Below, piece after piece: positions 24,319 to 30,982 of a DNA stretch of 64,000 bases; the first letter of the stretch is position 1; every line of letters begins with the position of its first letter. Source of the DNA: UBA12087 sp964370815 (lineage in GTDB: Bacteria; Chloroflexota; Anaerolineae; Anaerolineales; Villigracilaceae); contig CAYJKQ010000010.1 in the NCBI GenBank assembly GCA_964370815.1, positions 27,402 through 91,401 on the forward strand, in the 5' to 3' direction. The notes under the pieces were generated by a model. That model did no database searches. It was not told where the DNA came from and saw only the letters and a program-made list of their open reading frames with translations. The position numbers were made by a program, and so were the translations under genes.

Positions 24319-25062
24319 AGAGTCCTCCATTACATTTATTCATAACCCTATTAGTTTAATTTCTATTCTAGCATTAATTCATACTTCTTCCAAGTCAAAC
24401 AAATCATTGCCGTTATTGGTTGGTAATCCGTCTTGTGTAGATACCCATTAGAATAGTTACCGATAATTAGGTATTTTTAATTCTATCCCAAGCTGCAAAA
24501 CGATTAATACGCATCGCAAATGAAACAGGAAGTCCATATCAATAAGTCCTCCAAATTAAGTGGAATTATGGGTACTAAAAATATTCACGACATTTGGAAT
24601 TCCAGGATATTAATTACTCGCCTAAGCAGAACATCCCGAAGGTTCCCGAAATTCAGGTTTATATTCCATCCAATCCTTCGGCACGATGTTACTATTATTA
24701 GAGACTTGAGCCAATCACCTCTCCATATCAACTTGTTTAGCACTGCCTTGCTCCTCACTTTCATGTCAACCTCTTGGCACCTTAACCATTTAAAAGGCGT
24801 CTCCCGCACCTTAAAATCAGCCAGACAGTCATGGATATCAGTGGCTGACAGGTGAAACCCATCCAGCAAGCCTGCCTCCGAAAAATCATCACATCCAGTA
24901 AGATCAGTTATGCCTTTGTAATAATATATAGGGTTCGTCATCCGTGGTCGATTGTCATCCGCAGGTATCCCCAAAAACCAGAACTAAGGTAAAATATCCA
25001 CATAAATTGTCCCCGTCGTATTGCGACGGGACCTTAACCCCCCCCCCAATAGGAGAACTCCC
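24319..25062. other. About 740-bp divergent intergenic region upstream of ssb
   Basis: Frames are open on both strands over 24520-24974 but neither gives a recognisable protein and their composition is unlike the neighbours, so I do not call a gene; a decayed gene is possible. Near ssb the region holds a hairpin (25009-25018 with 25024-25032) and a run of ten C (25038-25047) before the ribosome site. Confidence 0.4.
25009..25047 (+). promoter_or_regulatory. Leader hairpin plus ten-C tract before ssb
   Basis: GTCCCCGTCG and CGACGGGAC form a stem with one bulged C and a five-base loop. Six bases later is an uninterrupted run of ten C, then AGGAG (25051-25055) and the ATG at 25063. A homopolymer this long next to a ribosome site is prone to slippage in length. 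Confidence 0.5.
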
Positions 25063-25488
25063 ATGTACAGTACCATTATTATCGTAGGCAATGTAGGCAA
25101 AGATCCCGAAATGCGTTATACCCCCTCCGGTCAGGCAGTCACAAGTTTTTCAGTCGCCACCAATCGTGGTTACACCAACAACAATGGCGAGCAGATCAAA
25201 GAGACCACCTGGTTCCGCGTCTCCGCCTGGGGCAAACAGGCTGAAACATGCAACCAATACCTGAAAAAAGGCAGCAAGGTACTGGTCGAGGGACGCTTGA
25301 CCAGTGATCCTGCCACTGGCGGACCGCGCATCTGGCAGGCACAGGATGGCACCTCACGCGCCTCTTTTGAGGTCAACGCCGGAACTGTACGCTTCCTATC
25401 CTCACGCGGCGAAACAGATGGCTTCGCTCCTTCCGGTGGCGATGAGGGTGGCTTCTCCGAACCCGCTGAAGATGACATTCCTTTCTAA
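25063..25488 (+). CDS. ssb: Single-stranded DNA-binding protein
   Basis: A 141-residue SSB: an N-terminal OB fold (IIIVGNVGKDPEMRYTPSGQAVTSFSVATNR, then WFRVSAWGKQAE and YLKKGSKVLVEGRL) of about 110 residues and an acidic tail ending DDIPF, the partner-docking tip. The ATG at 25063 follows AGGAG. It protects single-stranded DNA in replication and repair and recruits partners through the tail. It leads a two-gene unit with the DUF3467 protein, closed by the terminator at 25860. Confidence 0.93.
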   Translation: MYSTIIIVGNVGKDPEMRYTPSGQAVTSFSVATNRGYTNNNGEQIKETTWFRVSAWGKQAETCNQYLKKGSKVLVEGRLTSDPATGGPRIWQAQDGTSRASFEVNAGTVRFLSSRGETDGFAPSGGDEGGFSEPAEDDIPF

Positions 25489-25505
25489 GCGGATGCAAAC
25501 CTGAT

Positions 25506-25850
25506 ATGAGCACTCCACCCGTACAGCATACCTCCCCCAGGCTGGAGGCTGCCTCCGATCTGAAAAGCACATACGCTAACCTGGCGCGCATTGCTCATTC
25601 CCCGGCCGACATTGTCATCGACTTCGCTCACCTCCTGCCCGGTGAAACCAGTGCCCAGATTGGCGCTCGCGTCCTGATGTCACCCATCAGCGCCAAGTTA
25701 TTGTTGCGGGCACTGACTGAGAACGTCGCCCGGTACGAAGCTGCTTATGGTCCCATCAATATCCCTGTCAATTCAAACCTGGCAGACAACCTCTTCCGTC
25801 CGCACCAACTTCCTCCCGAATTGCCTCCTGAAAAGCCGGACGATAATTAA
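25506..25850 (+). CDS. DUF3467 domain protein
   Basis: A 114-residue protein. YANLARIAHSPADIVIDFAHLLPG and GARVLMSPISAKLLLRALTENVARYEAAYG match the DUF3467 pattern. The function of the family is unknown to me. It starts 17 bases after ssb, so the two are cotranscribed; that neighbourhood suggests a role around DNA or a regulator of SSB partners, which is inference. Confidence 0.82.
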   Translation: MSTPPVQHTSPRLEAASDLKSTYANLARIAHSPADIVIDFAHLLPGETSAQIGARVLMSPISAKLLLRALTENVARYEAAYGPINIPVNSNLADNLFRPHQLPPELPPEKPDDN

Positions 25851-25859
25851 ACTCTTCTT

Positions 25860-25897
25860 GGGGTGATAATACCACAAGGCATTATCACCCCTCTTTT
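25860..25897 (+). terminator. Strong Rho-independent terminator after the ssb unit
   Basis: GGGGTGATAAT (25860-25870) and ATTATCACCCC (25881-25891) form a perfect 11-bp stem with a ten-base loop, followed by TCTTTT. Confidence 0.9.
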
Positions 25898-25911
25898 AAT
25901 TCTTGTAGAAT
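25882..25911 (+). promoter_or_regulatory. Promoter of the translin gene, overlapping the terminator arm
   Basis: TTATCA at 25882-25887 (inside the right terminator arm), an 18-base spacer and TAGAAT at 25906-25911. The start would be near 25918, giving almost no leader for the ATG at 25925. Confidence 0.45.
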
Positions 25912-25915
25912 TGAG

Positions 25916-26623
25916 ATGAGTATCATGGATAAATTGGAACAGATCGCTGATCAGGTCCGCCAGACCTTCGACACTCAAACCGCAGCCCGGGACAAAGCCC
26001 TGACTCAATCTCGCATGTTGACCCGGCATTGCTCACTTGCCATCCGAGCTGTGCACCGGGAAGAGACAGCTGTGATGCAAACCCATCTGGGAGAAGCTGA
26101 CCTTCTGGCAGCCTCGCTCACCTCGGACCTCGAGCCGTTCCCCAACTTGTATCACACCGGCTACACCCAGGACGCCCTCAAAGAATACGCCGAAGCCCAC
26201 ATCACCTGTGCTCTCATCCGTGATCAACCTCTTCCCTCGCCAGATGAGATCCATGTTATCCACGCCACCTATCTCAAGGGTCTCTCCGAAGTGGTCGGTG
26301 AGTTGCGGCGGCGCTGCCTGGATATTCTACGTCATGGCTATTCCGCAGACGCCGAACGCTTGCTCACAACGATGGATGATATCTTTGCTGTACTGGTCAC
26401 AATGGATTACCCGGATGCTGTCACAAATGGTCTGCGCCGCCAGACAGATATCGCCCGCAGCATCATCGAGCGCACGCGTGGCGACCTGACATTCAGCCAG
26501 AGGGGTGAGCATCTGACCCGCGCCATTGCCGATCTCAGTCAGAAGTTGCATTCCAGCGAACAATTACCGGACGACCCATCTGCAATTACCTTTCAGCCTG
26601 ACAATGAGGATACCAGGTTATGA
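25916..26623 (+). CDS. Prokaryotic translin/TRAX family protein
   Basis: A 235-residue helical protein of the translin family, known for octameric RNA and single-stranded DNA binding and, for TRAX, RNase activity in C3PO. Visible are EYAEAHIT, the block GLSEVVGELRRRCLDILRHG and MDYPDAVTNGLRRQTDIARSI, then ERTRGDLT, a run typical of bacterial and archaeal translins. Glu90 and Glu93 match the E-x-x-E of the TRAX active site, and Asp154/155 could supply the third acidic residue. The ATG at 25916 opens the frame, but an ATG at 25925 may be the real start given the promoter position. It is followed 29 bases later by a nucleotide hydrolase. Confidence 0.82.
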   Translation: MSIMDKLEQIADQVRQTFDTQTAARDKALTQSRMLTRHCSLAIRAVHREETAVMQTHLGEADLLAASLTSDLEPFPNLYHTGYTQDALKEYAEAHITCALIRDQPLPSPDEIHVIHATYLKGLSEVVGELRRRCLDILRHGYSADAERLLTTMDDIFAVLVTMDYPDAVTNGLRRQTDIARSIIERTRGDLTFSQRGEHLTRAIADLSQKLHSSEQLPDDPSAITFQPDNEDTRL

Positions 26624-26652
26624 CTGCTGTCTGACCTGAAAAGGTTCCGTGT

Positions 26653-27072
26653 ATGAATGTATACTTCGCTTGCTCCATAACCGGTGGTAGAGAATTCGAA
26701 TCTGTTTATCAATCTATCACCCGTACTCTGCTTGAATCCGGTCATGTGGTTCCCACCTCCCACCTGGCTGAAAGCGGTGTGGTTGACTTGGAGAAGATCG
26801 CGGATGCGCATGAGATCTATAACCGCGATATCACCTGGATCCAGGCTTGCGATGTCCTCATCGCAGAGGTCAGCACACCCTCACACGGAGTGGGCTATGA
26901 GGTTGCCTTCGCTCTTGGACTCAACAAGCCGGTATTATGCTGTTATCAAGCAGGGCGGCAGATATCCAAAATGATCACTGGAAATCCGGATAAGAATTTA
27001 CTGGTGATCTCCTACCGGGATTCGTACCAGGTTGCCGGGATCGTTCAGAAGTTTCTAAATAACTTGAAATAA
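26653..27072 (+). CDS. DNPH1/RCL-like deoxynucleoside 5'-monophosphate N-glycosidase
   Basis: A 139-residue nucleoside 2-deoxyribosyltransferase-fold protein. ACSITGGREF (6-15) is the phosphate/base loop, Asp59 in YNRDITWIQACD and Glu83 in STPSHGVGYE match the catalytic Asp and Glu of mammalian DNPH1, and Ser77 in PSHG fits its phosphate-binding Ser. The family hydrolyses deoxynucleoside monophosphates to base and deoxyribose phosphate. A plain nucleoside deoxyribosyltransferase is the alternative, but the length and GVGYE context favour DNPH1. It is probably cotranscribed with translin. Confidence 0.82.
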   Translation: MNVYFACSITGGREFESVYQSITRTLLESGHVVPTSHLAESGVVDLEKIADAHEIYNRDITWIQACDVLIAEVSTPSHGVGYEVAFALGLNKPVLCCYQAGRQISKMITGNPDKNLLVISYRDSYQVAGIVQKFLNNLK

Positions 27073-27207
27073 GGATTGTGAACTATATCACTATTTAATA
27101 TGACATTATTCTCTATCTAAAAACCAGGGTATCTACTATCATCCAATTGGAGACGGGGTCTTAGACACCTCCAACATGTTGAAAAACTGTCTCCTCCTTT
27201 GGCGAAC

Positions 27208-27245
27208 GCCTCCGCATGGTACCCACCACGCGGAGGCTGTTTTTA
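27208..27245 (+). terminator. Rho-independent terminator after the DNPH1-like gene
   Basis: GCCTCCGC (27208-27215) pairs with GCGGAGGC (27230-27237), then TGTTTTTA. It ends the translin unit. Confidence 0.85.
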
Positions 27246-27263
27246 ACCCCATTTTTCACATGT

Positions 27264-27284
27264 GAAGCAATTCCTGATTGCTTC
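27264..27284. terminator. Hairpin downstream of the histidine kinase gene
   Basis: GAAGCAAT (27264-27271) and ATTGCTTC (27277-27284) form a perfect 8-bp stem just beyond the kinase stop (minus strand at 27293). It partly overlaps a 12-base palindrome TTCACATGTGAA (27255-27266). The T-run is not ideally placed. Confidence 0.35.
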
Positions 27285-27292
27285 AAAAAAAG

Positions 27293-28756
27293 TTATTTTT
27301 GGAGAGCGGGAAATACCCTGGTTTTAGTGGTGGGCAGTACCACCGTAAAAGTTGAACCCTTGCCCTGGACAGAATTCACCCAGATGCGTCCGTTGTGAGC
27401 TTCAACGATTGATTTGACGATTGCCAGCCCCAATCCAGAACCGGTCACTTTTGTAGAGACATTGCTGCCCCTGTAAAATTTTTCAAATATATGCGGCTGG
27501 TCTGCCACGGGAATCCCAGGACCCGAATCCGTGATCTTCAACAAAAGTTGATCTGCCTCAAGGACAATGCTGACTTCGATATCACCATCCACTGGGGTGT
27601 ATTTGAGAGCGTTCCCCAGAAGATTATCCAGCATCTGCCGAATGCGCACCGGGTTCCCATAAATGAGAGGCACCTCTGCCGGGATTCTGGTCTCCAGGTT
27701 TAGTTTATTCTCTCCCATCTGGAAACTAATACTATCGATGGCTTCTTTCACGACAGAATCCAAAGCTACGATATCGTCCTGCCCGGATATGCCTGCTTCG
27801 ATCCGTCCCAATTCCAGGAGATCATTGATCAAGGCGGTTACGCTATGAACACTTTCTTGCACTCGTCGGATAAAATCTTTTTGTTGATCATTGATAGGTC
27901 CAACCCTGTCGAGAAGTTCGACATACCCCATGATCGCAGTCAAGGGCGAGCGTAGATCATGCGATACCATACTGACAAACTCATTCTTCATATGGTCGAT
28001 CTGCTTGAGATAGGTAATGTTTTGCAGGGTCACTGCTGATCCAATGCCTGGAATAGAGGCGTATTGACCATTAAATACACGCTCATCTTCAAACCTTATT
28101 TCATGATATTGGAGAGGGTTGACCTTCCCCAATGTTATTAATTTTCGCAAATCCTGGTGAGGGATGACAGAGAAAATATTCTTTCCGATGATATCCTCTT
28201 TGTCGATCTCAAAAACCCTGCGCGCAGCCGGATTGACAAGCAATAGATTATCATTTGAATCCAGAATGATGACTCCATCTTCAATATGATCAAAAATGGT
28301 CTCCAGTTTTTGAAGTTCGTTGACTCTTTGTTCAAGAGATGCTGTTGTCTTTTTAACTTCACGGCGCGTCCAGTCACCGATCCCCAGGGACTTTTTCAGG
28401 GCTAATTCCACCGCAATAGCGATATCATCTTGCCTTAATGGAGGGAACAAGCAATCACTGATACCAACTTTCATGGAATTATGCAGGAGTTCGTTGGATT
28501 CGTGCGCAGCAAAGAGCAATACTGGCATGGTTGGAAAGCGATTGATCATTTCGCCGGAAATTTCCAAACCAGTCCCACCTGAAAATTGCTCACCGATGAT
28601 CACCAGTGCGGGAGAAGAATTCTGCAAAGTTTTATCCAGGGAAACCCGGTCAATTGCATTTGCAACACGATACGAGGCTGCAGCCAGAGAACGCTCAAAC
28701 AATTGCCTCACCTGTTCATCACCAAGAGCTAATAATATCAAGTCAGATGCAGACAT
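27293..28756 (-). CDS. Sensor histidine kinase with degenerate receiver and PAS domains
   Basis: A 487-residue cytoplasmic kinase. Order: a receiver-like domain (about 1-120) in which the phosphorylatable Asp is replaced (ALVIIGEQFSGG), a PAS domain (LETIFDHIEDGVIILDSNDNLLLVN), a HisKA with His in VSMVSHDLRSPLTA, and an HATPase with NLLGNALKYTP, DSGPGIP, FEKFYRG and GSGLGLAI. It has no membrane segment, so it senses a cytoplasmic signal or partner. The ATG at 28756 lies just after GGAAG and a run of eight G; the frame is open to 28798. It overlaps the response regulator gene by 19 bases, so the two are translationally coupled. Confidence 0.85.
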   Translation of the reverse strand: MSASDLILLALGDEQVRQLFERSLAAASYRVANAIDRVSLDKTLQNSSPALVIIGEQFSGGTGLEISGEMINRFPTMPVLLFAAHESNELLHNSMKVGISDCLFPPLRQDDIAIAVELALKKSLGIGDWTRREVKKTTASLEQRVNELQKLETIFDHIEDGVIILDSNDNLLLVNPAARRVFEIDKEDIIGKNIFSVIPHQDLRKLITLGKVNPLQYHEIRFEDERVFNGQYASIPGIGSAVTLQNITYLKQIDHMKNEFVSMVSHDLRSPLTAIMGYVELLDRVGPINDQQKDFIRRVQESVHSVTALINDLLELGRIEAGISGQDDIVALDSVVKEAIDSISFQMGENKLNLETRIPAEVPLIYGNPVRIRQMLDNLLGNALKYTPVDGDIEVSIVLEADQLLLKITDSGPGIPVADQPHIFEKFYRGSNVSTKVTGSGLGLAIVKSIVEAHNGRIWVNSVQGKGSTFTVVLPTTKTRVFPALQK

Positions 28757-29241
28757 TGTTCTACCCCCCCCTTCCAAATATTTTCCAGGGGTTGACAAAT
28801 AGATTTAATCGAATTTAGAACGTGCTGGAATAATTCCTTGATGCCAATAACTACCTGTCGCTGTTCAATTGTCAATTGTGCCTTTCCACCTGATAGTGAA
28901 AATTGGATGGGATAAGGGTTGGGTTGCAAATGATCAGCTGCGCCAAGTCCAATAGCTTGGATGCCTTCATTTTCCTGCCCTTTTTCCGCGATCACAATTA
29001 AAGGCATACGCAAACCTTGTGATTTCAATGCCACTCTTGGATCTTTCCCACTTATACCCGACAGGTTGAAATCAGAAATGATCAAATCCGGTGTAAACTT
29101 AATCACCTTATGAATGGCTTTGCTGGTATCAGAAATCAAAATAACATGATTACCAACAGGCTGCAAAGTCTGGCGGGAATTCATATCGCAGATCTCTGGA
29201 TCGTTTTCAAATAACTGATTTAGTTCAAAAATGGGAAGCAT
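28738..29241 (-). CDS. Response regulator receiver-domain protein
   Basis: A 167-residue single receiver. FTPDLIISDFNLSGISGKD holds the phosphoacceptor Asp; the N-terminal FENDPEI aligns with the usual acidic pair, which looks reduced to one or two acidic residues; MPLIVIAEKGQENEGIQAIGLGAADHL forms the later strands. No output domain follows, so it may act by protein contacts with the coupled kinase. The last codons overlap the kinase start. A -10-like GATAAT seven bases before the ATG suggests a leaderless transcript. Confidence 0.75.
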   Translation of the reverse strand: MLPIFELNQLFENDPEICDMNSRQTLQPVGNHVILISDTSKAIHKVIKFTPDLIISDFNLSGISGKDPRVALKSQGLRMPLIVIAEKGQENEGIQAIGLGAADHLQPNPYPIQFSLSGGKAQLTIEQRQVVIGIKELFQHVLNSIKSICQPLENIWKGGVEQCLHLT

Positions 29242-29248
29242 AGAATAA

Positions 29249-29254
29249 ATTATC
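29249..29254 (-). promoter_or_regulatory. -10 box of the response regulator, leaderless candidate
   Basis: GATAAT on the minus strand is separated from the ATG at 29241 by seven bases; no ribosome site and no clear -35 box is seen. Confidence 0.35.
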
Positions 29255-29325
29255 CCGGAATTTTCAAATTTTAATTGTCTAATTTTTTCAATTGTAACAC
29301 TTTATATTAAGGAAGGGTTCATGTC

Positions 29326-30915
29326 ATGGATGATAATCTTTGGTGGCGGGATGGGATCATTTACCAGATTTATCCTCGTTCTTTTTCGGACAGCAACAAT
29401 GATGGGCTGGGTGACCTGCCTGGAATAACGGCTCGCCTGGACTACCTGGCTCAACTGGGGATCGATGCCATCTGGCTCTCTCCTTTCTACCCAACTCCAG
29501 ATGCGGATTTTGGATATGACATTAGTGATCATAAGCAGGTTGATGAACGCTTTGGCTCTCTCCAGGATTTTGATCACATGCTTGCACAGGCCCATGCCCG
29601 TGGCATCCGGATCGTGCTCGACCTGGTTCTGAACCACACATCCGATCAGCATCCCTGGTTTGTGGAATCCCGCTCCAGCTTGGGCAATCCTAAAAGAGAC
29701 TGGTATCTCTGGAGAGAGAAGAAGAATAATTGGCAAGCTGTGTTCGGTGGTTCTGGATGGACATACGATACCTTAACCAATCAGTATTACTACCATATGT
29801 TCCTGCCACAACAACCGGATTTGAATTGGCACAACCCTGAAGTACGCCGTGCCCAGCTGGATGTTGTCCGTTTCTGGCTGGAGCGAGGTGTGGACGGTTT
29901 CCGTTTGGATGTATTCAATATCTATTTCAAAGATGTAGAGTTCAGGAACAATCCTGTTAAGATCGGATTGCTTGGTTTTGACCGGCAGGAACACTTGCAT
30001 GACACCGATCAGCCCGGGATGATACCTTTTCTAAAAGAATTTCGCAAACTTTTGGAAAACTACTCTCAACGATATTCCGTTGGCGAGACTTTTATGGCTT
30101 CCCCTGAAAAAGCAGCCAGCTATGTAGGTGACCAACTTCTACATGCCGCCTTCAGTTTTGATTTCACAAAGAACGACCTGTTCTTCCCCTGGAAACCAGG
30201 TTGGGTGCTAAAACAAATATTAAAGCGGGAAGAGATATTCAAGGATGAAAGTTGGCCGACAACGGTTATGAGCAACCATGACTTGCCACGCGCGGCCAGC
30301 AGATATTCCCGTAATGAAGAAGATTTCCAGCCCCGGTTCGCCATGACCCTTTTGATGACTTTGAGAGGCACCCCCTTTTTATATTATGGCGAAGAAATAG
30401 GCATGCGGGATTTAAGATTGAAACATGGTCAAATCATGGATCCTCCCGGGAAACGATTTTGGCCATTTTACAAGGGTCGTGATGGTTGCCGTGGACCAAT
30501 GCAATGGGATGATACCGCTCATTCTGGTTTTTCAAGGTCCCAGCCCTGGCTGCCGGTTAATCCAGATTATCATGAGCGAAATGTTAACCTGCAGGAGCAG
30601 AATCCCGATTCCATGCTCCATTTTACGCGCACGCTGATCCTTTTACGCAAACGTTACCCGGCCTTGAGCCAGGGAACATACAAACCGCTGGTTTCCAAAT
30701 CACGGCATGTGCTGGCTTTTATGCGCCAAATACCCGGGCAAACCATTTTAGTTGCCATGAATATTTCCAGGAGAAAGATTAAAACCAATTTGGGACCTGC
30801 AGTTGCCAACTATAATTGGGAAACACTTTTTCCAGAGTCAGGTGCTAACCCATTTGAGAAGGATGTTTTGGAGTTTGCGCCATATGGGATCTGCATACTG
30901 GTGGCAGGTGGTTAA
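29326..30915 (+). CDS. GH13 alpha-glucosidase (oligo-1,6-glucosidase type)
   Basis: A 529-residue cytoplasmic GH13 enzyme acting on alpha-1,4 or alpha-1,6 glucosides. The start MDDNLWWRDGIIYQIYPRSF is the usual family opening. Conserved regions: LDLVLNHTS, DGFRLDVFN with nucleophile Asp195, VGETFM with acid/base Glu254, and MSNHDLPRA with Asp319. The distinction between oligo-1,6-glucosidase, maltase and trehalose synthase cannot be made by eye. A GGAAGGG ribosome site precedes the ATG. With the GH1 gene it indicates use of plant-type oligosaccharides. Confidence 0.9.
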   Translation: MDDNLWWRDGIIYQIYPRSFSDSNNDGLGDLPGITARLDYLAQLGIDAIWLSPFYPTPDADFGYDISDHKQVDERFGSLQDFDHMLAQAHARGIRIVLDLVLNHTSDQHPWFVESRSSLGNPKRDWYLWREKKNNWQAVFGGSGWTYDTLTNQYYYHMFLPQQPDLNWHNPEVRRAQLDVVRFWLERGVDGFRLDVFNIYFKDVEFRNNPVKIGLLGFDRQEHLHDTDQPGMIPFLKEFRKLLENYSQRYSVGETFMASPEKAASYVGDQLLHAAFSFDFTKNDLFFPWKPGWVLKQILKREEIFKDESWPTTVMSNHDLPRAASRYSRNEEDFQPRFAMTLLMTLRGTPFLYYGEEIGMRDLRLKHGQIMDPPGKRFWPFYKGRDGCRGPMQWDDTAHSGFSRSQPWLPVNPDYHERNVNLQEQNPDSMLHFTRTLILLRKRYPALSQGTYKPLVSKSRHVLAFMRQIPGQTILVAMNISRRKIKTNLGPAVANYNWETLFPESGANPFEKDVLEFAPYGICILVAGG

Positions 30916-30943
30916 ACCACACCCCAGGTTGATCTTGTATAAC

Positions 30944-30971
30944 TTGCTATTTAGCTTCGAACCATTATACT
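30944..30971 (+). promoter_or_regulatory. Promoter of the methylase-like gene
   Basis: TTGCTA at 30944-30949, a 16-base spacer and TATACT at 30966-30971. The ATG is 11 bases after the -10 box and no ribosome site is present, so the leader is very short. Confidence 0.45.
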
Positions 30972-30982
30972 GATAGGCAGAT

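Noticed and set aside
24520..24974. Open frames on both strands upstream of ssb (111 and 129 codons)
   Set aside because: Neither resembles a known protein, they overlap each other, and neither has a ribosome site or neighbour that supports it. A decayed gene remains possible.
19884..27266. TCACATGTGA palindromes (19884-19893 and 27255-27266) as CRP-like operators
   Set aside because: The half-sites are in the wrong orientation and spacing for CRP/FNR, and the second is downstream of both neighbouring genes.
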